Source of the DNA: Palsa-504 sp963739615
GTDB lineage: Bacteria; Actinomycetota; Actinomycetes; Streptosporangiales; Streptosporangiaceae
Length of the DNA: 64,000 bases
Reading direction: 5' to 3'
NCBI GenBank assembly: GCA_963739615.1
Contig: CAVUBD010000030.1
Coordinates: 1-64,000, forward strand
Both the position numbers and the translations under genes were made by a program. Below the pieces are notes generated by a model that made no database searches, had not been told where the DNA came from, and worked only from the letters and a program-made list of their open reading frames with translations. Below, piece by piece: positions 53,661 to 63,300 of this stretch; within the stretch, counting starts at the first letter, position 1, and every line of letters begins with the position of its first letter.

Positions 53661-54699
53661 ATGCGGGCCCTCGTGTACCACGGTCCTGGGCGCAAGGCCT
53701 GGGAGGAGGTTCCGGATCCGGAGATCATCGACGAAAATGACGTGATCGTGCGGGTCGATGCGGTCACTATCTGCGGTACGGACCTGCGCATTCTCGCCGG
53801 TGACGGGCCCGCTGCGGCTAACGGCCGGATCCTGGGCCATGAGGCCGTGGGGACGGTCGAGGAGGCGGGTGACGGCGTACGGACGCCGCGGCCCGGTGAC
53901 CGGGTGCTAGTGCCCTGCATCAGCGCCTGCGGGACCTGCCGGTTCTGCCGTGAGGGACGCTACGGGCAGTGCCTGTCCGGTGGCGGCTGGGTCCTCGGCC
54001 GCACGATCGACGGGACCCAGGCCGAGTACGTCCGGGTGCCGTTCGCCGGTACGTCCACGTTCGGGATCCCCGACGGAGCGACCGACGAGGAGATCCTCAT
54101 GCTGGCCGACCTCATGCCGACCGGTTATGAGGTCGGAGTCCTGGCCGCAGGCGTCCGCCCAGGTGACGTCGTCGCTGTCGTCGGCCGGCCCGGCCGGCCT
54201 GGCCGCGATCACCTGCGCGCGGCTGTTCAGCCCCGGCCATATCGTCGCGATCGAGAAGTCCGATGCCCGGTTGGAGGCGGCCAAGCACTTCGGGGCCGAC
54301 GTCACGGTGAACGATTCCTGCGAGGACCCGATCGGCGTCATCAAGGACCTGACCGGGCGGCTGGGCGCGGATGTCTGCATCGAAGCGGCCGGCGCGCCTG
54401 CCGCCTTCGAGCTGGCCGTCAAGCTGGCCCGGCCGGGCGGCCGGATCGCGAACATCGGCGTGCACGGCCGGGCGGCAGCGCTGCACCTGGAAGAACAGTG
54501 GATCAGGGATATTACGATCACCACCGGCCTGGTCGACACCTCCTCCATCCCGACCCTGATGCGCCTGCTCAACGGCGGGCAGATCGAACTCAGGCCGTTC
54601 ATCACCCACCACTTCGGCCTGGACGAGTTCGATGAGGCCTACGACGTGGTGGCCCGGGGCGCCGAGACCGGCGCGCTCAAGGTCGTCCTGAGCCGCTGA
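53661..54699 (+). pseudogene. Zinc-dependent alcohol dehydrogenase, two-base frameshift
   Basis: Start ATG 53661 directly after GGAGGAAGTC. The first frame has the catalytic domain: VTICGTDLRIL, GHEAVGTVEE (zinc Cys/His/Glu) and the structural zinc CGTCRFCREGRYGQC. At about 54178-54190 the expected VVGAGPAGLAA loop is broken (VVGRPGRPG instead); two bases are missing. The second frame continues with AGPAGLAAITCARLFSPGHI, FGADVTVNDS, GGRIANIGVHGRAAAL to LKVVLSR. Restored product about 347 residues, MDR family, oxidising alcohols with NAD(P). Confidence 0.88.
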
Positions 54700-54722
54700 G
54701 GCAGAGAAAAGAAGTGACATCC

Positions 54723-55373
54723 ATGAAATCCGTCGTCAGGGACGTTATGACTACCCGGGTGGTCTGGGTCAAGCAGGGCGCCTCGTTCCGTGATATGGCC
54801 ATTGCCCTGCGGGAGAACCGGATCAGCGCGTTCCCTGTGCTGGACGATGACGGAAAGGTCATCGGCGTCGTCTCCGAGGCCGACCTGCTGACCAAGGAAG
54901 CCCTGAACGGCGAGCGTGACAGCCTGCCGGGCCTGGTCACCGACCTGCTGCACTACAAGGACCAGCATAAGGCGCGCGGGATCACGGCCGGTGACCTGAT
55001 GACGGGCTCCCCGGTGACCGTCACCCCCGGGGAAACGGTCGAGCACGCCGCCCGGCTGATGTACACCCGCAAGGTCAAGCGGCTCCCCGTCGTCGACGTC
55101 AACGGTTATCTCGTCGGCATCATCAGCCGGGCCGACGTGCTGGCCGTCTTCGACCGCCCGGACTCCGAGATCCACGACGAGATCAAGACCGACGTGATCG
55201 AGAACGAGTTCCTCGCCGAACCGCGAGCCTTCAAGGTGACGGTGAAGGACGGCGTCGTGACCTTGGCCGGTCAGCCCGAGAGCAGCGAGGTGGGCCACCA
55301 GATCGTAGAACGGGTCCGGCACGTCCAGGGCGTGGTGGCCGTCCGCGACCGCCTCAGCTACCCGCCCGCTTAG
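54723..55373 (+). CDS. CBS-pair and BON domain protein
   Basis: About 216 residues (ATG at 54723; a GTG at 54714 gives three more). Two CBS motifs (VRDVMTTRVVWVKQGASFRD and GDLMTGSPVTVTPGETVEH) form a nucleotide-sensing Bateman module, followed by a C-terminal BON domain (FKVTVKDGVVTLAGQPESSE, VRHVQGVVAVRDRLSY). Similar to hypoxic-response CBS proteins. Starts 23 bases after the dehydrogenase stop, likely cotranscribed. Confidence 0.9.
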   Translation: MKSVVRDVMTTRVVWVKQGASFRDMAIALRENRISAFPVLDDDGKVIGVVSEADLLTKEALNGERDSLPGLVTDLLHYKDQHKARGITAGDLMTGSPVTVTPGETVEHAARLMYTRKVKRLPVVDVNGYLVGIISRADVLAVFDRPDSEIHDEIKTDVIENEFLAEPRAFKVTVKDGVVTLAGQPESSEVGHQIVERVRHVQGVVAVRDRLSYPPA

Positions 55374-55399
55374 CGCCCACTTGAGATCATCCGGCCTGG

Positions 55400-56584
55400 T
55401 CAGCGGTGGTAGGCCGCCCTGTGCGCGGCCAGGGCATCGTGGCCGAAATCAGCCTCCGGGTCGCGCCACACGGCATGCGCATGATTCGCCCGATTCTGCG
55501 CATTGTCGTACTCGATGAGCAGCCGTGGGCCCTGCAGGCGGTAATAGTGCGGTCCGCCAGCCGCGGTGGTCCCGGCCCACGCCAGGTGCACGGCGTCCAG
55601 CGTGGCGTCGTCGTCGTAGTCCGGCCACGGTGACAGGCCATCGGGAACCCGCCCGAGGTAGGTGCCGAGCAGTGCGCGCAGGGTTTCCCGCTGCCCGGCG
55701 CCGAGTTCCGTGGCTGGCAGCCCCTTGGGGATGCTGGTCAGGGCGAGCCGCTTGTGATCGTCCGGCCCGTATCCGGACTCCGCCTCGCCGGCCGCGTCTA
55801 TGCTGGCCACGCGTTCGGCCAGCTCCGGCTCTGTGAAGGGACGGCGCCACAGATCCCGCAGGTATATCATCTGGTCGCCGTCCGCGATGTGCGCCCGGTT
55901 GCCGCCGATGATGTCCTGCGGGGCTCGGTCAAGCAGCGTGGCGCGAGCGGCCCGTTCTGGATCGAGCGAGCACACCAGTTCCCTGGCCAGGTCCTCGGCC
56001 CCGCCGAGCGGACGCAGCGGAGCGGGTCCCAGGAGCGGGGAGCTGGCCGGGTTGGCGCCCAGGAAACACGGGGTCGTCGAGCGGACCGCGCCGCCGACGA
56101 TCAGGTTGTTCAGCGAGACATGATGACCGCCGAACCGCCAGCCCCACGGGGCCGTTCCGCCAGGCTCACCGAAAACTCGCAGGTAATATAGGCCCGGATC
56201 GCGGCCTCGCTCGCGCCCCCAGTCGGCACTCCAGCCTTCGGCGTAGTCGAGCACGTTCTCCAGGCCGATGATCGCGGCCACGGTGACGTACCCGGCGGCG
56301 GAAAGCCCGGCCGCGACAAGCTGATGTGCGAGCTGCTGCTGGGCCGGCCGCTGCGCGTCGAGGGGCAGGCCGCCGTGGTCGGTCGGAGTATAAAACCAGC
56401 GCTCCCTTTCGGTGTCGGACCCAGTGTCGGACCCAGGGCCGGCGCTCGGCGCGGCGCCCGTGGCGGCTGCGCGCTGCGCCTGGTCAAGGGCATCGAGCCA
56501 GGCGGCGGCGGCGGTGGCCATGCGGCTCGCGACGTCCCTGGCCGCGTTCTCCCGGGCGACGCTGATGCCCGTCGCATTCGTCAC
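55400..56584 (-). CDS. DUF3500 protein
   Basis: 394 residues. Segments RERWFYTPTDHGGLPLDAQR, GYVTVAAIIGLENVLDYAEG, LYYLRVFGEPGGTAPWGWRF, GGHHVSLNN and YYRLQGPRLLIEYDNAQNRA, NHAHAVWRDPEADFG define DUF3500. Conserved His/Glu/Asp suggest a metal-dependent enzyme, but no activity is established. No signal peptide. Intact. Confidence 0.88.
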   Translation of the reverse strand: MTNATGISVARENAARDVASRMATAAAAWLDALDQAQRAAATGAAPSAGPGSDTGSDTERERWFYTPTDHGGLPLDAQRPAQQQLAHQLVAAGLSAAGYVTVAAIIGLENVLDYAEGWSADWGRERGRDPGLYYLRVFGEPGGTAPWGWRFGGHHVSLNNLIVGGAVRSTTPCFLGANPASSPLLGPAPLRPLGGAEDLARELVCSLDPERAARATLLDRAPQDIIGGNRAHIADGDQMIYLRDLWRRPFTEPELAERVASIDAAGEAESGYGPDDHKRLALTSIPKGLPATELGAGQRETLRALLGTYLGRVPDGLSPWPDYDDDATLDAVHLAWAGTTAAGGPHYYRLQGPRLLIEYDNAQNRANHAHAVWRDPEADFGHDALAAHRAAYHR

Positions 56585-56669
56585 GGCATTGTCCCTTCCA
56601 GGGGTCCGGCCTTATTCCGATGCTGTCACGGAATGGCCCTCGAAGTCTCCCCTCGCCGCCATGCCCGCA

Positions 56670-56940
56670 ACCGGGCCAGCCTGGCGATTTACGCGGGGAC
56701 GGCGATGGCCGCCCCCGGCCTCGCCGGCCGCCTGGCCGACATCAAGGTGCCGACCCTGGTGGTATGGGGCGAGGCCGACCGGATCGCCGACCCCGACTAC
56801 GGCCGCGCCTACGCTGCCGCTATTCCCGGAGCCCGGTTCCTGCTGCTCACCGGGACCGGCCATCTCCCGCAAATCGAAACCCCGAGCAGCTGCTCCAGGC
56901 GGTCTGGAACTTCGCCGTCGGCGGGGACGCCAGGTCCTGA
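56670..56940 (+). pseudogene. Alpha/beta hydrolase C-terminal remnant
   Basis: The C-terminal third of an alpha/beta hydrolase: IKVPTLVVWGEADRIADPDY, then IPGARFLLLTGTGHLPQIE (Asp and His of the triad). A one-base shift near 56880 follows, and PEQLLQAVWNFAVGGDARS ends at 56940. The nucleophile half is missing upstream, where the frame is unrelated. Confidence 0.75.
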
Positions 56941-57026
56941 CCTTCTCGCCGCTCGACAGAGAGGGTGTCGCATTCGGCAGAATGTCCTGACAGCGAGATA
57001 AACCGGGAGCATGAGGAGATGGATCC

Positions 57027-57962
57027 GTGTCACTTGCCTGGGTGCCTTACGCCGACCACGACGAAGCCGAGCGGCGTCTGGGGCCCCTGCCCGCGGGCCT
57101 GGAGCTCGACTTCTACCGCGCCGACGGCGACATGCTCCCCGGCACCATCGGCGAGGTCGCCTTCTATGTCCTGCCCTACATGAAGGGCACTGGCGTGCTG
57201 GACAGGGCCGGGGACATGCCCAGGCTCCGGGTCGTGCAGGCCCTCACCGCCGGCTACGACGAGTTCGTGCCGCTGCTGCCCGCCTCGGTGACGCTGTGCA
57301 ACGCGGCCGGGCTGCACGACGCCAGCACCGCCGAGCTCGCGGTGGCCCTGGCCCTGGCCAGCGGGCGGCACCTGGACCGCTTCGCCCGCGCGCAGAGCAC
57401 CGGGACCTGGCGTCAGGTCTGGGGCCGGTCGCTGGCTGACCAGCGCGTGCTGATCGTCGGGTACGGGCACATCGGCCAGGCGATCGAACGCCGGCTGCAG
57501 GGCTTCGAGGTCACCTCGGTCACCCGCGTCGCGCGTCGCGCGCGCTCGGGGCCGCCGCAGGTTCACCCGATCGAGGATCTGCACCTGCTGCTGCCGCAGG
57601 CCGACGTCACCTTCCTCATCGCGCCGCTTACGCCCGAGACCGAGCACCTGATCGGCGCAAGCGAGCTGGAGATGCTGCCTGACCAGGCGCTGCTGGTCAA
57701 CGTGGCCCGCGGCAAGCTGGTCGATACCGGGGCCCTCGTCGCCGAGCTTTCGACCGGGCGGATACGCGCCGCGCTCGATGTGACCGACCCAGAACCCCTG
57801 CCGGCCGATCACCCGTTGTGGCGCCAGCCGGGCGTCCTGATCTCCCCGCATGTCGGGGGGGCCAGTTCGGCCTTCGGCCCGCGTGCCGACCGCCTGGTCG
57901 CCTCCCAGTTGGCCCGGTTCTCCGCCGGTGAGCCGCTCGAGAATGTCGTCAGGGCGCCCTGA
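57027..57962 (+). CDS. D-isomer 2-hydroxyacid dehydrogenase
   Basis: 311 residues from the GTG at 57027. NAD loop VLIVGYGHIGQAIERRL, LTPETEHLIGASELEML, NVARGKLVDTGALV (catalytic Arg), DVTDPEPLPADHPLW (catalytic Glu) and ISPHVGGASSAF (His). Similar to glyoxylate/hydroxypyruvate or phosphonate-type reductases. Its 3' end overlaps the DUF190 gene on the other strand by 14 bases. Substrate unknown. Confidence 0.9.
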   Translation: MSLAWVPYADHDEAERRLGPLPAGLELDFYRADGDMLPGTIGEVAFYVLPYMKGTGVLDRAGDMPRLRVVQALTAGYDEFVPLLPASVTLCNAAGLHDASTAELAVALALASGRHLDRFARAQSTGTWRQVWGRSLADQRVLIVGYGHIGQAIERRLQGFEVTSVTRVARRARSGPPQVHPIEDLHLLLPQADVTFLIAPLTPETEHLIGASELEMLPDQALLVNVARGKLVDTGALVAELSTGRIRAALDVTDPEPLPADHPLWRQPGVLISPHVGGASSAFGPRADRLVASQLARFSAGEPLENVVRAP

Positions 57963-58985
57963 GGACCGCCGGCGCGCGCATGGCGGGGATGATCTCGCTG
58001 GTGACAAGCCCGCTTTCGCTGGTGAGCTCGTCGACGACCGCGAACGCCGCGGCGATGCGCTCGGGGGTGTCGATGACGACCGTGACGGCGGGCACGTGTC
58101 GGCCTAGCTGCAGGAGGCGGTCGCCGTGTGGCGGGTGGTCGCCATGGAAGCCCCAGGTGCCGCGCTGGGTGGTGGCGCCGCTGAGCCCGGCCGCGCGCAG
58201 CCGGCGGACAAGGGCCCGGTGGAGCGGCCGGCCGTCGTGCCTGGCCGCTTCTGAGGTGTAGATCATGAGCTTGTGCCACAGCGCCATCCCGCGCTCGTCG
58301 GCTCTGGGCAACGCCTGCGGCGTGGCCAGGAGCCGTCCGTCGCGTTTGCAGATGCGGACGCGTTCGAGGGTGACCAGCGGGCGCCGGAGCAGCGTGCCCA
58401 GCTCGGGCAGGATCGCGCCGATCCGCGCCCCCGGGCCGACGGCGATCACCATCATCGGGACCTCGGCGTTCCGGCTGAAGAACGCGGCCCGTTCGCGGCG
58501 GCCGTGCGCGGTGCCGTCCACGCCGAGCAGCGCGGTGGCGCCGTCCATGCCGCGCCGGTGCAGCAGGTCGCAGACGGCCATGAAGGCCGGCCGCGGCCAG
58601 CTCGTTCCTGACGGCCCAGGTAGACGGTTAGCTTGACCGTTTCAGGCAGGTCCTCGGGCCGGGTGCCCGGGTCGGTAAGCAGCCGGGCCCGTTCGAGGGT
58701 GACAAGCCCGGCGCGGTTGAGTTCGATGGTCCGGGCGAGCACGGCCTCGATGCGGGCGCGGGTGTCGACCGCGACCACGATCAGCGGCAGGTCCTCCGAC
58801 AGGGTGAGGGAGCTGTCGGTGCGCAGGTGGTGCTTGAGCCCGAAACCCTCGGTGCCGCGCAGCAAGATGCTGGCCGCGATCTCGTGCTGCCCGTACAACT
58901 CGATCAGGGCGTCCGCGACGAAGCGGCCCCCGATGCGGTGCCGCTCGCCGAAGTAGCTGGTCAGTTTCAGGCCGTCGGCGGTCAC
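57949..58985 (-). pseudogene. Triple-domain DUF190 protein, one-base frameshift
   Basis: Three DUF190 units in a row: KLTSYFGERHRIGGRFVADA, LIELYGQHEIAASILLRGTE (1-95), KLTVYLGRQERAGRG...FMAVCDLLHRRGM and ALWHKLMIYTSEAARHDGRP...LRAAGLSGATTQRGTWGFHG. A missing C near 58591 breaks the second unit: upstream frame ends nonsensically, downstream frame resumes at about MAVCDLL (58581). DUF190 proteins usually have one or two PII-like units and accompany FluC. The ATG overlaps the fluC stop, so the three genes are one operon. Confidence 0.85.
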
Positions 58986-59347
58986 AGGTGCGTGCCGATC
59001 AGGCGGCCGAGCGCGGCGGCGGCGATGCCGAGGACCAGGCTGGCGACCAGGTTGGCCGCTGCCGCCCGGTGCTGGCGTTCCTCGGTCAGCCGCTGGGTCT
59101 CGAGCATCCAGGTGGAGAACGTGGTATACGAGCCGACGGCGGCGGTGCCGGCCAGCAGCGCCTGGTCATGGCCGAGCGCCAGCCCGGTGATCAGGCCAAG
59201 GATCACCGCGCCTGAGACGTTGACGGCCAGGGTGCCGAGCGGGAAATCCCGGCCGGCCGCCGAGGCCACCACGCCGTCGGCCAGGAACCGGATGACCGAC
59301 CCGGCTCCGCCGATCACCATCACCGCCGCCCAGACCAGCACGTTCAC
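58982..59347 (-). CDS. crcB: Fluoride ion channel FluC, second subunit
   Basis: 121 residues from the GTG at 59347. Four spans; GAGSVIRFLADG, FPLGTLAVNVSGAVILGLI, and AVGSYTTFSTWMLETQRL contain the conserved Asn and the Phe/Thr track (YTTFST). Forms a dual-topology dimer expelling fluoride, probably as a heterodimer with the adjacent paralogue. Overlaps both neighbours by four bases. Confidence 0.9.
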   Translation of the reverse strand: MNVLVWAAVMVIGGAGSVIRFLADGVVASAAGRDFPLGTLAVNVSGAVILGLITGLALGHDQALLAGTAAVGSYTTFSTWMLETQRLTEERQHRAAAANLVASLVLGIAAAALGRLIGTHL

Positions 59348-59802
59348 GGGCGCGTCCGCACCCGGACCCGCCGGACCATCGCGGTGGCGACGTGGATGGC
59401 CCCGTAGCCGACGGCCACGCTGGCCGCCGTGTACCCGGCGGCCAGCCCCCAGGCCCCGGCGTCGAGCATCTTCAGGATCTCCACCTGCATCGTGGAAAAC
59501 GTGGACAGGCCGCCGCACAGGCCGGTACCGAGCAGCGGCCGCCGGTAGCTGGACAGCGGCAGCCGCTCTTGCAGCCGGGTGACGAAGTAGCCGAGCGCGA
59601 ACGCGGCCGCGATATTGACGGCGAACGTGGGCCACGGCCAGGCCGTGGCCGGCCGCGGGAACGCTTCGGCCAGCGCAGCGCGCAGCAGCGTGCCGGCCGC
59701 GCCGCCCGCGAAGATCGCCGCGACTTCCCGCCGGTCGATCCTGGGCAGCATCCGCCCGGCGGCCGGCCCGGCAGGCCCGGCCAGGTCGCCAGACGGTTCC
59801 AC
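59344..59802 (-). CDS. crcB: Fluoride ion channel FluC, first subunit
   Basis: 152 residues from the GTG at 59802 (ribosome site AGGAGAACGGAG). A 30-residue cytosolic extension precedes four spans: GGAAGTLLRAALAEAFPR, FAVNIAAAFALGYFVTRLQE, GTGLCGGLSTFSTMQVEILK. First gene of the fluoride operon. No fluoride (crcB) riboswitch was recognised in the 120 bases upstream. Confidence 0.9.
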   Translation of the reverse strand: MEPSGDLAGPAGPAAGRMLPRIDRREVAAIFAGGAAGTLLRAALAEAFPRPATAWPWPTFAVNIAAAFALGYFVTRLQERLPLSSYRRPLLGTGLCGGLSTFSTMQVEILKMLDAGAWGLAAGYTAASVAVGYGAIHVATAMVRRVRVRTRP

Positions 59803-59929
59803 GCTGAAGACTCCGTTCTCCTCCGGGTTCTGCCATGACGATATGGCCTGGGCCGGAGGCGATACCCGCCGAGCCGGCGACTTCGCGCGGCGGCCGCTGC
59901 GAGCACGGCAGCGGTATCCTCCAGGTTCC

Positions 59930-60340
59930 CTGGGTTCCCGCGCGCGGGTCGGTCGTCCTGGCGCTACCGGGCGCCGCCGGACCAGGCGGCCCGGCTGACG
60001 GCGAGCGCTGGCTGACCGTGCGGGCCCGCTTGGCCGCCGACACCGCCTGGGCGCAGGCCGGCCATGTGGTCGCGGTCGGCCAGGTGCGCCTGGACGACGC
60101 CGCAGCAGGTCCGGCCACCCCGCTGTCGTCCGGCTCCCCGCAGCCAGGGCCCTCACCCGGTCCAGCTGGGGTCTGCCATCCAGATCGGGCCCGCGGTCTT
60201 CGACTCCCGGACCGGATCGCTCCTGCAACTCGGGATGATCCCCGTGCTGGCCAGCCCGCGGCTGGACTTGTGGCGCGCCCCGACAGACAATGACCAGCGC
60301 GGCGGCCCGCAGGCGCTGGAGCCGGTCGAACGGATCGCAG
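59930..60340 (+). pseudogene. Beta-galactosidase (LacZ/GH2) remnant
   Basis: Pieces of the GH2 C-terminal region in two frames: ERWLTVRARLAADTAWAQAG, HVVAVGQVRLDD, then IGPAVFDSRTGSLLQLGMIP, RLDLWRAPTDNDQRGG (beta-gal small-chain start). About 130 of about 1000 residues remain and the catalytic domain is gone. Clear relic. Confidence 0.75.
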
Positions 60341-60397
60341 CCGACGATGGCCGCCCCGGTCAGGTCCAGCCCGCCGAACGGTAGAGCGGCGGTGTCG

Positions 60398-63300
60398 TCA
60401 GGAGAGCAGCGCGCGGATGTCGTCGGCGTCCAGGGTGGTACCGAAGGCGTTGCCGTCGTCCAGGACGCTGGAGAATAGCCTGGCCTTCCTGGCCTTCAGC
60501 GCCATGACCTTTTCCTCGATGGTGTCCTTGGCCACGAGACGGTAGACCATGACGCGCTGGGTCTGCCCGATGCGGTGGGCACGATCGACGGCCTGCGCCT
60601 CGGTCGCGGGGTTCCACCATGGGTCGAGCACGAAGCAGTAGTCGGCCTCGGTGAGGTTCAGCCCGAACCCACCCGCCTTGAGGCTGATCAGGAAGACCGG
60701 GGCAGTGCCGTCCTTGAACCGCCGCACAACCGCGGCCCGGTCGCGGGTGCTGCCGTCGAGGTAGCAGTACGGTACGCCCTCGGCTTCCAGCCGGTCGCGG
60801 ACCTTGCCGAGGAACCCGGTGAACTGGCTGAACACCAGGGCCCGGTGCCCGCCGCCGGTCACCTCGTGCAACTGACCGAGCAGGGCGTCGATCTTGCTGG
60901 AGGCCAGGCCGGCGTGGGCCTCGTCGACGAGTCCGGCGTGCAGGCTCAGCTGACGCAGCAGGGTCAGCGAGCGGAAGATCGTGAAGCGGTTGGAGTTCAT
61001 GTCGCCGATCAGGCCGAGGACCTTCTGCCGCTCCCGCTGCAGCCGCGTCTGGTAGACCTTGCGGTGCTGCGGATGCAGTTCAACCTCCAGGACCTGCTCT
61101 TGCTTGGCCGGCAGGTCGGCGGCTACCTGTTCCTTGGTGCGGCGCCGGACCAGCGGCTTGATCCGCCGCTGCAGTTGGGCCAGACGCTCGCTGTCGCCCT
61201 GCCGTTCGACCGGCCGGGCGTAGTAGTCGCGGAACCGGTCAGGGCTGGGGAACAGTCCGGCAGCCGTGATGGACAGCAGCGACCACAGTTCCATCAGGTT
61301 GTTCTCCATCGGCGTGCCCGTGATCGCGATCTTCACGGGGGCCGCCAGGCGGCGGGCGCACTGGTAGACCTTCGACTGGCGGTTCTTGGCCTGCTGTGCC
61401 TCGTCCAGCAGGAGTCCCGACCAGTCCAGCTCGGCGTAGGCGGCGAAGTCAATCCGCAGCAGAGTGTAGGACGTGACGACGGCATCGGCGCCCGCGACGA
61501 GCTCGCCGAGGCCCTGGCCGCGGCGGGCCACGGTGCCGGATACCGGCACCACCTTGAGATCCGGGGCGAATCGTGCGGCTTCGGCGGCCCAGTTCGCCAC
61601 CACGCTGGTCGGCGCGACGATCAGGAACGGGCCGGCCGTCGGGTCACGCTGCCTGGCGTGGCTGATCAGGGCGAGCGACTGCAGCGTCTTGCCGAGCCCC
61701 ATGTCGTCGGCCAGGATCCCGCCCAGCCGGTGCTCCCACAGGAACGCCAGCCAGCCGAACCCGTCCTGCTGGTACGGGCGCAGCTGGGCCCGCAGCCCGG
61801 GCGGGGGCTCGGCCGGACCGACGGCGCCGGCCGACAGCAGCCCCTGGACTTGCTCCCGCCACGCCGCCGCCTGGTGTCCGATCACTCCCAGCGCGGTCAG
61901 CTCATCCCAGAACCCGGCCTGGTACCGGCTGATCCGCAACGGGCCGGCCGGCGAATCCTGCAGCGCCCGGGCTTCCTCGATGAGCCGGGCGAGCGCACGC
62001 AACTCCGGCTTGTCGAGGGAGAAGTACGCCCCGTCAGGCAGCAGGAGGTGCGGCTCACCACGGCTGAGGGCCAGGAACACGTCGAGGAACGGGACCGGCC
62101 GCCCCTCCACGGTGATCGTCACGCCGAGGTCGAACCAGTCGCTGTCACCGGCCACCTCGTCGGTGGACACCGCGATCCGCAGCGAATCCCCGGCCTCCCT
62201 GTAGTCGGCTGGCTCACCGCTGACCTCGACGATGAGCCCGGGGTGACCGGCCAGCAGCGGCAGCAGCCCGGTGCTGAACCGCATCGTGTCGATGCCGGTC
62301 AGCCGGGTGCGCGGGGCGAGCGCAGGCACCGTCGCGCCGGGCGTGCCATTGCCCGGCTGGAGCAGCCCGTAGCGGTCCAGCGGCAGGTCGAGGCAGCCCA
62401 GCAGCGCTTGCTCGGCGGCCAGGTCCCGGTACCCGTCGTCCGGGCCGCCTGCCTCAAGCGGGGCGCGCAGCGGCGAATCCCCGACCCGGTAGGCCCATTC
62501 CCAGCTCACCTCGAGTTCGTGACCGCTTCCGTAGCGGGCCAGGAGCACCAGGTCCGGCCCGGCGATCTCGGGCGGGGTGAATGACCCGTCCGAGGAGATC
62601 AGCGCCGCGGTCTGCCGCAGCCGCGGATAGTAGCGGTCCCGGAACCTGGGCTCCTCGGCCGCGGGCACCTCCAGCGACTCACCCTCCAGCGCCATCCGCT
62701 GCAGCGGCGGCGGCACCGGCCGGGCCAGCCTGGCCAGCCGGAACCGCCAGCCCCCGGGGTCGGCGCCCGACGCCTGGGCGTGGTCGATGAACACCGCGCC
62801 ATGCCCCCCAGCCCCGATGAACGCGACCGGCACGGCCGGCTCCCCGTCATCGGCGCGGATCACCGGGACAATCCGCAAGCCGCCGGCCTCGCCTCGGATC
62901 ACGTCCAGGCAGAACCCGGCCTCCTCGTACCCGGCCAGCACGCCGCGCTTGCCCGGGTACACCAGCCGCAGGCCAGCTGCGCGGGCCTCATCCAGCAGCG
63001 GCCAGAGCTGGCCTGAGCCGATCGAGGAGAACTCGATCGACCGGTCGTCACCGTAGTGGTAGCCGTGGTAGCCGCCGCGACCCCCGGACGCCTGATAGAG
63101 CACGTACAGTTCCCGCAGCAGCCGCACCTGCTGCTGACTGTAGTCGCGGGAGTAGCCCAGCGTGTCCAGCCTGGCCCAGCTCAGATCGCCGGCCGCCCAG
63201 CCGCCGTTCTTGCCCGCCCGGACCAGCCGCGCGATCAGCCTCAGCGGCGCCTGCCCGGCCGGCGGCTGGCCCCAGCGAGCGTGGCCCGGACCACCGGTCA

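Noticed and set aside
59803..59930. Fluoride riboswitch before the FluC operon
   Set aside because: No GGNGATGG / CUGAUGACUCC pattern on the minus strand; only GC-rich sequence.
60575..62584. Long plus-strand open frame opposite the SNF2 helicase
   Set aside because: Shadow frame; no conserved motif, whereas the minus strand encodes a complete SWIM-SNF2 protein.
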